From Acidobacteriota bacterium (GTDB lineage: Bacteria; Acidobacteriota; Vicinamibacteria; Marinacidobacterales; SMYC01): a stretch of DNA of 6,141 nucleotides. Numbering within the stretch: position 1 is the first letter of the stretch; the number at the start of each line of letters is the position of its first letter. The notes under the pieces were generated by a model. It was not told the DNA's origin. It did no database searches and saw nothing but the letters and a program-made list of their open reading frames with translations. Positions 1 through 6,128 of the stretch are shown piece after piece. A program made the position numbers and the translations under genes. The DNA is taken from the NCBI GenBank assembly GCA_030598165.1, contig JAUVQL010000064.1, forward strand, positions 1 to 6,141, in the 5' to 3' direction.

Positions 1-1
1 C

Positions 2-1258
2 GTCAGAAACTTGCCGGACAATCGTTCCTTTCTGATGGCGGCAGGACTCCAAGAGGCTCTTGGATTCCTTGAAGACCTTCAATTCTCTTCCCAGGCTGTC
101 GAGTATCTAGAAAGTACAGATCTGTTTCGGAAACCCTTCCTCGAGTACTTGAGTAAATTGCGATTCACGGGCGACGTAGTGGCCGTACCCGAAGGGACTG
201 TGGCCTTCGCTAACGAGCCCATACTGGAAGTCACCGCACCTCTTACACAAGCACAAATCGCCGAGACTTATCTTCTTTCAGCACTCCAGCTTCAAAGCGT
301 CATCGCCAGCAAGGCCGCTCGCATCGTGTTTGCCGCGAGGGAACGGAGAGTCGTTGATTTCGCTTCTCGACGTGCACATGGAATGGACGCCGCCTTGAAG
401 GTCGCTCGTGCTGCCTCTATTGCCGGCTTTGCCGCCACGAGCAACGTACTCGCCGGTAAGGAGTTCGGAATTCCCGTTGCGGGAACCCTTGCGCACAGTT
501 TCATCCAAGCTTTTGAGAACGAAACCGAGGCCTTTCGAGCCTATGCGCGTCTCTTTCCTGATGAGACGGTCTTACTCATTGACACCTATGACACTCTAGA
601 GGGCGCCAAACAAGCCGTTTCCGTCGGTCAAGAATTGTCTCGCGCCGGTAAGACACTGCGCGGCGTCCGTCTGGATAGCGGAGATATGATTCACCTCTCC
701 ATCGAGGTCAGAAAGATACTCGATGAAGGCGGGTTGAAGGATACACTGATCTTCTCCACCGGGTCCCTCGATGAGTATCGCATCGAAGAAGCTCTCGAGG
801 CAGGTGCTCCCATCGATGCCTTTGGCGTGGGAAGCCATCTCGCGGTGCCCTACGACGCGCCGGGTTTGGATATCGTTTACAAGCTCGTTGACTATAACAA
901 CCGTCCGGTTATCAAACTGTCGCAAGGTAAGCGAACGCTTCCCGGCAGGAAACAAGTATTCCGCCGTTACTCTGACTCGGGAGAAATGCAAGAGGATGTC
1001 ATCGGATTGCGGGACGAGCAGATCTCCGGTATGAGCTCGTTGCTCGTTCCCGTGATGAAGAATGGAAAACGCATAGCTCAACCGCCGAGCCTGGACGACC
1101 TTCGTCTCCGGGCATCCTCTCAGCTTTCGATGCTTCCGTCGACGCTGAAGACATTTCGGGGCACGTCAGATTACACGGTACGGGAGAGCGACCGCTTACA
1201 CGACTTACAGAACCGGCTTCTCAGCGAATTGGGCCGCCCAGACCGTAAGCGAAGTTGA
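2..1258 (+). CDS. pncB: Nicotinate phosphoribosyltransferase, 5'-truncated by the window edge
   Basis: This enzyme joins nicotinate to PRPP, with ATP hydrolysis, to give nicotinate mononucleotide in the Preiss-Handler branch of NAD salvage in the cytoplasm. Taking the Leu codon at 11-13 as residue 1, the following can be seen: the N-terminal block LPDNRSFLMAAGL, the FASRRAHG block (117-124), GTLAHSF (158-164) whose His162 (codon 494-496) matches the histidine phosphorylated in this family, the phosphate-binding VRLDSGD (219-225), FGVGSHL (271-277) and PGRKQVFRRY (311-320). The frame stays open to the left edge and reads V-R-N before the Leu, matching the usual F-R-x-L-P lead-in. The TTG at 11 is therefore an internal codon and about 20-30 residues are missing. 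About 418 residues are present. The stop is TGA at 1256-1258, and the convergent methyltransferase gene ends 14 bases further on. The family call is firm. Confidence 0.95.
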   Translation, partial: VRNLPDNRSFLMAAGLQEALGFLEDLQFSSQAVEYLESTDLFRKPFLEYLSKLRFTGDVVAVPEGTVAFANEPILEVTAPLTQAQIAETYLLSALQLQSVIASKAARIVFAARERRVVDFASRRAHGMDAALKVARAASIAGFAATSNVLAGKEFGIPVAGTLAHSFIQAFENETEAFRAYARLFPDETVLLIDTYDTLEGAKQAVSVGQELSRAGKTLRGVRLDSGDMIHLSIEVRKILDEGGLKDTLIFSTGSLDEYRIEEALEAGAPIDAFGVGSHLAVPYDAPGLDIVYKLVDYNNRPVIKLSQGKRTLPGRKQVFRRYSDSGEMQEDVIGLRDEQISGMSSLLVPVMKNGKRIAQPPSLDDLRLRASSQLSMLPSTLKTFRGTSDYTVRESDRLHDLQNRLLSELGRPDRKRS

Positions 1259-1272
1259 CAAAAAAGGGCACT

Positions 1273-2055
1273 TCAGGAACGCCTCGCCACAATAATCAGA
1301 TCTCTGGAGGAGCCTTTTACAAATGGATGTCGGCCATAGTCACCATATGTTTCAACATGAGAAAAACCCGAAGAACGAAAAACATCCAGTAGGGATTCTG
1401 GGTCGAGTGCAAAAACCTCACGGCACGTGACTTCAGAGCCCCACTGACCATTTTGATTCTCCAAGCTGACCCAATGGATGAACACACGTTCGCCTGCCCG
1501 CAGGAAGGATTTGACGAAAAGATACTCTCGTTCATCCTCGCTGACATGTCGCAAAGGTGTTGGGGAGACAGGTTCTTTGGCAACCACCGAGAAGTCGACC
1601 GTTTGGGTGATAGCCACTCCCCCGGTCTTTAGAACTGCGGCAAACTGCTCAATGATCTCTCGCAGCATTTCACCATCATCTGCAGCCGAGAGAGAGTTCC
1701 CCAGACAAATCAGACCATCGAGCTTCGAATGGAGCTCCTTTGGAATCGACTCGAACCTTGCTTCGACGAACCGAACCTCCAACTTCTCTTCCTGAGCAAG
1801 TAGCCGGGCTCGATCGAGCATTTCCGGGCTCGCGTCCAGTCCTGTTACATCGAAACCCTTCTGGGCGAGGGCCACCGCGTGACGACCAGGACCACAAGCA
1901 CAATCGATGACGCTTCGGGCATCAGCAGAGCGAAGCTCTTCTTCGAGGAACGGTATCTCGCGAGCCAATCGAGGCCCCCACGGGACATAGCGTTCGTAAC
2001 GTGCAGCTAGTCGGTCGAAGGGATCGGAAGACTTGTTCTTGCTCGACTTATCCAT
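1273..2055 (-). CDS. Class I SAM-dependent methyltransferase, substrate unknown
   Basis: This is a cytoplasmic Rossmann-fold methyltransferase of 260 residues. Motif I, VIDCACGPG, lies at about 49-57 and binds S-adenosylmethionine. GLDASPEML (72-80) carries the acidic residue that contacts the ribose. DGLICLGNSLS (113-123) fits motif IV, and a TGG turn follows the next helix. The N-terminal FDRLAARYERY helix resembles the lid of small-molecule N-methyltransferases of the glycine/sarcosine type, but the substrate cannot be read from the sequence. The start was set at the ATG at 2055 because GGAG (2062-2065) sits six bases upstream. The frame is open to a start at 2103, with another ATG at 2067, but these lack a good ribosome binding site and would add residues unlike the family. 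The gene converges on pncB and diverges from the small membrane protein, so neither neighbour shares its transcript. Confidence 0.88.
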   Translation of the reverse strand: MDKSSKNKSSDPFDRLAARYERYVPWGPRLAREIPFLEEELRSADARSVIDCACGPGRHAVALAQKGFDVTGLDASPEMLDRARLLAQEEKLEVRFVEARFESIPKELHSKLDGLICLGNSLSAADDGEMLREIIEQFAAVLKTGGVAITQTVDFSVVAKEPVSPTPLRHVSEDEREYLFVKSFLRAGERVFIHWVSLENQNGQWGSEVTCREVFALDPESLLDVFRSSGFSHVETYGDYGRHPFVKGSSRDLIIVARRS

Positions 2056-2155
2056 TAGATTCTCCATTTGGAAACGGTGCGGGAAGCTCGGGTCGACAAT
2101 CATTTCACGAGTCGACGGCGGTTCCCATCCGAACTTGAATAAAAGCGTTCTTCAT
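2056..2155. promoter_or_regulatory. Divergent intergenic region, methyltransferase / membrane protein
   Basis: These 100 bases lie between the chosen starts of two genes pointing away from each other, so promoters for both should be here or just inside the genes. Two GTCGAC palindromes occur at 2092-2097 and 2111-2116. I could not pick convincing -35/-10 pairs. The assignment as a promoter region rests on gene geometry only. Confidence 0.35.
2062..2065 (-). promoter_or_regulatory. Ribosome binding site choosing the methyltransferase start
   Basis: On the minus strand GGAG is followed by AATCTA and then ATG at 2055, a spacing of six bases. The two upstream in-frame ATGs at 2067 and 2103 have no comparable purine block, so this site favours the shorter 260-residue protein. 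Confidence 0.55.
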
Positions 2156-2581
2156 ATGCTCGAACAAGCTTGGAAACTCGCACGTTGGCCTGCATTCATA
2201 TCGGTGTTCGTGACGTTGGCCCGTTTTTTCTCCGAAAGAGCGGGGCTTCCTGCCGGAGTGTCCTTCCTTATCGGCATCTTCTGGCTCACCTTATTCGTCG
2301 CCATTTACTTGGGCGTTCAATTGGCCGGCGAGGAACGTCCGTATGGCCTTTTGGCGCTCTCCATTGCTGTTTTTGCTTTGTTGTCCCGCATACCCGTGGT
2401 GGTGCTTTGGAGGATAACGAGGACTTTCGGTTTGGGTACTCACTATGACGTCTTCGAAACCTGGGCGCAGGCGTTGGGCGCGCAGTTGGTTATAGGGGTA
2501 GCCCTGCAGGTCATAGCCGGCGGAATCATGGGTATCATCGCCCTCCACCTCAAGAGAAGACTAACAGAAGAGCTCTCTTGA
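2156..2581 (+). CDS. Small four-helix membrane protein of unknown function
   Basis: I do not recognise this 141-residue protein. Four hydrophobic stretches are visible, at roughly residues 8-25, 33-56, 63-86 and 107-130, with charged ends (MLEQAWKLAR at the front, HLKRRLTEELS at the back). This indicates an inner-membrane protein with short loops. The longest loop, about 87-106, is polar (RITRTFGLGTHYDVFETWA). No catalytic motif is evident. The ATG at 2156 was chosen because the hydrophobic core starts soon after it. The frame is open back to 2033, but that extension would run antisense over the methyltransferase start and is not membrane-like. An in-frame TTG at 2135 is a second option. There is no clear ribosome binding site before 2156. 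The gene diverges from the methyltransferase and converges on the YwiC-like gene, so it probably has its own promoter. Confidence 0.7.
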   Translation: MLEQAWKLARWPAFISVFVTLARFFSERAGLPAGVSFLIGIFWLTLFVAIYLGVQLAGEERPYGLLALSIAVFALLSRIPVVVLWRITRTFGLGTHYDVFETWAQALGAQLVIGVALQVIAGGIMGIIALHLKRRLTEELS

Positions 2582-2595
2582 AATCTTCTCTGAGC

Positions 2596-3426
2596 TCATT
2601 GGAACGGCCAGAAAGAAGCAATAATCAACACCGCAAATATTGTTGACATCACTGCTTCCGCGTACCCTATGTGAGCAATCCTCTGGGGGACCTTCTTTCT
2701 CGCCATGGCCCAAAATATTTTGAGGAGTGATAGTACAAAGGGCACGATGCTAAGGGATGGTACTCTTTGAAGCCAAATCCCTACTGCCACGATGAGGAGC
2801 ACGAACGAGCTGTAGAGAAACGCTTTTGAGGCCTCTTTACAAGTCCACGGAAGGACTCCCTCTTTCATTTGCCGCACTCGAAGCCTGACGAACGGAACAC
2901 TTCCGCCAAAGTAGAGAAAAGACAAACCCCAGAGCAAAAAGCCGATACTGCCCCACTTGCCGGTGCCGGCACTCCAAACGACCCCCGCTGCAGAGGTCAA
3001 TCCGAGGATACCCAACCATTCTCCCGGGAGACTCCTCTCTTTCCGCTGAAAGAGGACGCCGACATAGATTCCCGTCAGAACGGCACCGATCGCGCCCCAA
3101 TAGAGTAGGACAGCGAGATCCCAGCCTATTACGGCCAACAATCCCAAAATTGCTGCTCCGAGAAGAAAACCGAGACTGGTCCACGGCACCCGAATTGGGA
3201 TTTGGTGCTCACGCCGGCGGAAAGCGCGAGCCAGTTGTTTCAGTCCCTGCATCGCTATGAAGACCAAGAATGAAGACAGACTCACAAGCACGACAGGGAG
3301 ACGGAACGTACCGGCAACGATAGCGCCTATCAACACGCAGTGGCCCAACATGAACCACGCGCCGTGTTCCTTGGGGACAGGAGCGCTTATCTTTCTTTGA
3401 GAATGATTTTCCGACATACTCATCAC
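2596..3426 (-). CDS. YwiC-like integral membrane protein
   Basis: This 276-residue, very hydrophobic protein has about eight or nine predicted membrane segments, at roughly 25-40, 43-60, 84-100, 103-125, 136-152, 158-177, 203-221, 223-240 and 254-275. The N-terminal PKEHGAW motif (18-24) just before the first helix and the GYAEAVMSTIFA block near the C-terminus are hallmarks I associate with the YwiC-like family (named after Bacillus subtilis YwiC). The function of that family is unknown, and no substrate can be inferred here. Three starts lie close together: GTG at 3426, ATG at 3423 and ATG at 3417. GAAG (rc of 3427-3430 and neighbours) is weakly placed for the last one. The gene lies downstream of the beta-barrel gene on the same strand, but a 76-base hairpin begins 36 bases before its start. 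Its 3' end faces the small membrane protein gene with a 14-base gap. Confidence 0.8.
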   Translation of the reverse strand: MMSMSENHSQRKISAPVPKEHGAWFMLGHCVLIGAIVAGTFRLPVVLVSLSSFLVFIAMQGLKQLARAFRRREHQIPIRVPWTSLGFLLGAAILGLLAVIGWDLAVLLYWGAIGAVLTGIYVGVLFQRKERSLPGEWLGILGLTSAAGVVWSAGTGKWGSIGFLLWGLSFLYFGGSVPFVRLRVRQMKEGVLPWTCKEASKAFLYSSFVLLIVAVGIWLQRVPSLSIVPFVLSLLKIFWAMARKKVPQRIAHIGYAEAVMSTIFAVLIIASFWPFQ

Positions 3427-3462
3427 TTCGGGCTGATGCTCATCCCGAATGCTAGCACTCGC

Positions 3463-3538
3463 GTGAATTTCAGGGACAGGTAATTAATATTTGCGGCGGA
3501 TATTTGGCAAATATTAATTACCTGTCCCCGAAATTCAC
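3463..3538. repeat. 76-base near-perfect inverted repeat (MITE- or REPIN-like hairpin)
   Basis: The left arm at 3463-3494 and the right arm at 3507-3538 are 32 bases each and are reverse complements except at one position (A at 3472 opposite C at 3529). A 12-base loop (GGCGGATATTTG) separates them. Each arm contains GTGAATTTC, then a GGGACAGG block, then TAATTAATATTTGC. GGGGACAG-type arms of this kind remind me of repeats found with IS200-like REP-associated (RAYT) transposases. No transposase is present in the window, so the element would be non-autonomous. No obvious target duplication flanks it. It starts 7 bases after the stop codon of the beta-barrel gene and lies 36 bases before the YwiC-like start. 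No T-run follows on either strand, so it is not a textbook Rho-independent terminator. Confidence 0.9.
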
Positions 3539-3545
3539 ATGGAGC

Positions 3546-4748
3546 TCAAAAATAGACCTTAAAGGCCCACCAAAGAGTCGGAGGAACGAATCCGTACTCA
3601 CTCTGGAGCCCGCCATCCTCGTCCAGTCCCGGACCAAACCCATACATACCACCGATTTGAACGACAATGTTTTGAGTGGCGGACCACTCACCCGCCGTTT
3701 GAAGAAGCGTCGATGGGTCCCCAAAATTGGTGAGAACAGCTCCGGAAAGATTAAGGAGGGGGTGGGCCTGCCAACCTAGAGAAACACCGGTGTAGTAGCG
3801 GCCCAACGAGGTCACCTCCCCTCGCCGTACGCGATCGGACTCGGCGATGCGTTCGTAACCCTCCGGCGACTTTGCACCAAATCCATTGAAGTGGGCTTCA
3901 ATGGTGAGGTTCAAGTAGGCAGTGAGTTGGCGATCGATACCACCGGATGCTCTTAAAAAGCTCTCTCGGTCGATTTCGGCGTCTTTTTCATCTCCTGACT
4001 TGGTGAAGGCTGCTTCTGCTCTCAAACCGGTTCCGGAGACATCCGACGTCAGGAATCCACCTAGAACTGTGTCCGTGTGGAAACGACCTCCCATATACCC
4101 AAGATCAGCAGCCCCTGTGTTGAACCTTCCCAAGCTTGCCAAACTAAAATCCTCTGGAAATCTCTTTCCTTGTCCCGCCGTGACGACTTCAACTTCCGAA
4201 AAATCTCCCACAGGAACCGTCAAACGGATGGCATCGATTCCCGGCTTGTACTCACGATCGATGCGTTCCGGCGCAAATGGCGCAAAGAGATCCAGCACGG
4301 GCCAAAAGTAGTTCACGCCCCACGTCATGGTTTGCCGTCCCACCACGAGACGAAACGAGGGACGATCCCATTGCAGGTTCAAGCGGTCGAGCTCGAGAAC
4401 GCCTGCCACATCGTCGCCGATGGTGAACTCGTACTCCAGATTGAAATAGCGCCGTGTCGTTCCTGTCGCAATGGAGGTTCCGCCGTTTTCTGCAGGTGAG
4501 ATCATCTGCAGAACACCGTGTGCCTCGAACTTCAACTCATCCGTCCAGATGCTGTCCACCTTCAAACGACCCACACCAAATTCCGAGTGGTTCCTTCCTC
4601 CAGGGATGTCTCCAAGGTAAAAAAATTGGAAAAACCGCGCATCGCCCGTGACTACAGTCTCCGCACCTTCGACCGGAGTTATCGAGAGGAGCAGTACCAC
4701 AACGAGGACGAAGCTGCGTGAGCTCACGACCTTGCACTCGCCAGGCAT
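3546..4748 (-). CDS. Putative outer-membrane beta-barrel (porin-like) protein
   Basis: The 400-residue product has a Sec-type signal peptide: a short basic stretch (SSRSF) leads into a hydrophobic core at about 13-22, with likely cleavage near VEGA at 26-29. The mature part shows alternating hydrophobic/polar strands rich in Gly, Tyr and Phe (for example FNLEYEFTI, LTAYLNLTIEAHF, NIVVQIGGMYGFG) and ends in AFKVYF. The terminal Phe is the usual signal for outer-membrane barrel insertion. The most conserved-looking part is about 119-176, with VGRQTMTWGVNYFWPVLDLF and then ERIDREYKPGIDAIRL. It resembles strand blocks in uncharacterised Gram-negative barrel families such as DUF1302-like proteins, but I cannot assign a family or a substrate. 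The frame is closed by a TAG just before the ATG at 4748. A GTG at 4727 (VSSRSF) would give a more typical signal peptide, and neither start has a well-spaced ribosome binding site. The gene diverges from the glycosylasparaginase. Confidence 0.75.
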   Translation of the reverse strand: MPGECKVVSSRSFVLVVVLLLSITPVEGAETVVTGDARFFQFFYLGDIPGGRNHSEFGVGRLKVDSIWTDELKFEAHGVLQMISPAENGGTSIATGTTRRYFNLEYEFTIGDDVAGVLELDRLNLQWDRPSFRLVVGRQTMTWGVNYFWPVLDLFAPFAPERIDREYKPGIDAIRLTVPVGDFSEVEVVTAGQGKRFPEDFSLASLGRFNTGAADLGYMGGRFHTDTVLGGFLTSDVSGTGLRAEAAFTKSGDEKDAEIDRESFLRASGGIDRQLTAYLNLTIEAHFNGFGAKSPEGYERIAESDRVRRGEVTSLGRYYTGVSLGWQAHPLLNLSGAVLTNFGDPSTLLQTAGEWSATQNIVVQIGGMYGFGPGLDEDGGLQSEYGFVPPTLWWAFKVYF

Positions 4749-4936
4749 TCCCTACCGCACCCGCGTCTCTTCGAAGTCCATTAGTTTGCTCTTTGGACGT
4801 ATATCTTACTCGATAAGAAAACCCATATTAGCGGATGAACGTTTGCCAAGCAGCTTTCATTGGACATATGCTACCTTGCCAGAGTGGTCGTTTTCGAGAA
4901 CCCGGTTCAAATGCACTCATTGGAGGAAAGGTCGAC
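4749..4936. promoter_or_regulatory. Divergent intergenic region, beta-barrel / glycosylasparaginase
   Basis: About 190 bases separate two genes that point away from each other, so promoters for both are expected here. The stretch around 4781-4830 is the most AT-rich, with TTGGAC at 4793-4798 and TTGCTC at 4786-4791 as possible -35-like hexamers and GATAAG at 4812-4817 nearby, but the spacings (13 and 20 bases) are not ideal. The open frame that crosses this region from 4648 has no protein-like composition and I treat it as non-coding. Confidence 0.35.
4922..4926 (+). promoter_or_regulatory. Strong ribosome binding site before the glycosylasparaginase
   Basis: GGAGG at 4922-4926, continued by AAAGG to 4931, is the best Shine-Dalgarno sequence seen in the window. 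The expected start position, five to ten bases on, holds ATA at 4937-4939 rather than ATG, GTG or TTG, and that ATA is out of frame with the enzyme. The site indicates that translation is, or was, meant to start here. Confidence 0.6.
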
Positions 4937-4941
4937 ATAAC

Positions 4942-6066
4942 AAAAAGATCAGCCGACGCGATTTCATGCGAACGGGAGCAGCGGCGGGACTCGCCGCGGC
5001 GACGCCGAAGTCGGTGCTCGGGAGCGCTCCCACGATGCTCGTCCCCAAAAGCGTGAAACCGGTCGTCGTTTCATCGCGCAATGGGAATGTTCATAAAAAC
5101 GGTGGCAAGTTGACTTGCGTCGAGACGGCCTTCGAAAAGATCACCAAAGGAGAAGATGTACTCGATGCGCTCATTGCAGGAGTCAACATCGTCGAGTTGG
5201 ATCCGGAAGATTCGAGCGTCGGTTACGGCGGACTGCCGAACGCAGACGGTGTCGTTCAACTGGATTCCTGCTGTATGCACGGACCCAAAAAGCGCGCAGG
5301 CGGCGTTGCAGCCATCGAAGGAGTCCGCACACCGTCTCTCGTTGCCAAGGCGGTCATGGAGGTGACTGATCACCACCTTCTCGTCGGTATAGGGGCTCAG
5401 AGATTTGCAAGAAACCTAGGTTTCACCGTCGAAGACGACTTGAACACGGAAAAATCCAGATCGCGCTGGCTGGAATGGAAGCGGCGTATCGATCCTAGTC
5501 ACTACCTCGATCCCACCAAGCGCCAAGCGGCAGCCGATCAGGCAAGACTGCAAATGATTCGCGAGGGACTCGTGGACGAGGATGACGTTTGGGGAACCAT
5601 CAACTGTGACGGTGTCAACAGCAATGGCGAGGTATGCGGGGTCACAACGACGAGCGGGTTAGCATGGAAAATTCCTGGTCGCGTTGGAGATTCCCCTATC
5701 CTCGGAGCTGGTCTCTATGTCGATGGCGATGTGGGAGCCGCCGGCTCGACGGGCCGGGGAGAAGCCAACCTGTACAATCTCTGCTCCTATTTCATCGTGG
5801 AAGAGATGCGTCGCGGCAAGCATCCAAAGGACGCGGGCTTGGAAGCGTTGAGGCGGGTTCAGGCGAATACCGTCGAGAAACGACTCCTCAATGATCGCGG
5901 TCTACCGAACTTTGGATTGAGCTTCTATGTCGTGAACGCCAAAGGTGAATACGCCGGTCTAGCTATGTATGCATCTTCGGATCGTTCGAGGTACGCCGTT
6001 TGCACGGAAAATGGAGCTCAGTTGCTTCCTCTGGAACCGCTGCTCGACGGCAGTTCCAGGGACTGA
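4942..6066 (+). CDS. N4-(beta-N-acetylglucosaminyl)-L-asparaginase (glycosylasparaginase), Tat signal, start unresolved
   Basis: This Ntn-hydrolase cleaves the amide bond between asparagine and N-acetylglucosamine, or related asparagine amides, after autocleaving into alpha and beta chains. Numbering from the ATG at 4966, the putative nucleophile is Thr211 (codon 5596-5598) in WGTINC. Thr229, Arg239 and Asp242 (in KIPGRVGDSP), Thr262 and Gly263 (GSTGRGE) follow at offsets of 18, 28, 31, 51 and 52. These are the offsets of T170, R180, D183, T203 and G204 from T152 in the Elizabethkingia (Flavobacterium) enzyme. VGYGGLPNADGVVQLD and HHLLVGIGAQRFA are typical alpha-chain blocks. SRRDFMRTGAAAGLAAA is a twin-arginine signal, so export to the periplasm is likely. 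The Tat Arg codons lie upstream of the first nearby ATG (4966), and no standard start codon is well placed before them. In-frame alternatives are TTG at 4876, TTG at 4843 and ATG at 4648. The reported 5' limit marks where the sequence becomes protein-like, not a start codon. Confidence 0.85.
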   Translation, partial: KKISRRDFMRTGAAAGLAAATPKSVLGSAPTMLVPKSVKPVVVSSRNGNVHKNGGKLTCVETAFEKITKGEDVLDALIAGVNIVELDPEDSSVGYGGLPNADGVVQLDSCCMHGPKKRAGGVAAIEGVRTPSLVAKAVMEVTDHHLLVGIGAQRFARNLGFTVEDDLNTEKSRSRWLEWKRRIDPSHYLDPTKRQAAADQARLQMIREGLVDEDDVWGTINCDGVNSNGEVCGVTTTSGLAWKIPGRVGDSPILGAGLYVDGDVGAAGSTGRGEANLYNLCSYFIVEEMRRGKHPKDAGLEALRRVQANTVEKRLLNDRGLPNFGLSFYVVNAKGEYAGLAMYASSDRSRYAVCTENGAQLLPLEPLLDGSSRD

Positions 6067-6083
6067 GAGAACGAAGCGATACG

Positions 6084-6128
6084 AGCCTTGCCGCCTCGGG
6101 CGACAATCGTCTCAAGGCTACTTTTATC
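6084..6128 (+). terminator. Possible terminator after the glycosylasparaginase
   Basis: AGCCTTG at 6084-6090 pairs with CAAGGCT at 6113-6119. Inside the loop CGCC (6092-6095) can pair with GGCG (6099-6102). The sequence ACTTTTATC follows the outer stem, giving only a short T-run. The position, 17 bases after the stop codon, suits a Rho-independent terminator for this gene, but the 22-base gap between the outer arms makes it a weak example. Confidence 0.4.

Noticed and set aside
11..13. TTG at 11 as the start codon of the nicotinate phosphoribosyltransferase
   Set aside because: The frame is open to the window edge and the codons before it continue the conserved lead-in (V-R-N-L-P), so the gene is cut by the window and does not start here.
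596..1081. 161-codon open frame on the minus strand inside pncB
   Set aside because: It lies entirely antisense to a well-conserved enzyme gene and its product shows no recognisable domain, signal or membrane pattern. It is a shadow frame.
2570..2597. GAGCTC at 2570-2575 and 2592-2597 as a terminator stem between convergent genes
   Set aside because: Each copy is self-complementary and the paired form has a 16-base loop and no T-run, so it is more likely chance.
3463..3538. The large hairpin as a standard Rho-independent terminator or a CRISPR repeat
   Set aside because: There is no T-run after the stem on either strand, the stem is far too long for a typical terminator, and there is only one copy with no spacers.
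4077..4499. 140-codon plus-strand open frame inside the beta-barrel gene
   Set aside because: It is antisense to a gene with a signal peptide, barrel strands and a terminal Phe. Its own product is low-information and overlaps another equally poor frame.
4648..4920. N-terminal extension of the glycosylasparaginase frame back to the ATG at 4648
   Set aside because: It would overlap the start of the divergent beta-barrel gene and place about 100 non-conserved residues ahead of a Tat signal, which must be close to the N-terminus to work.
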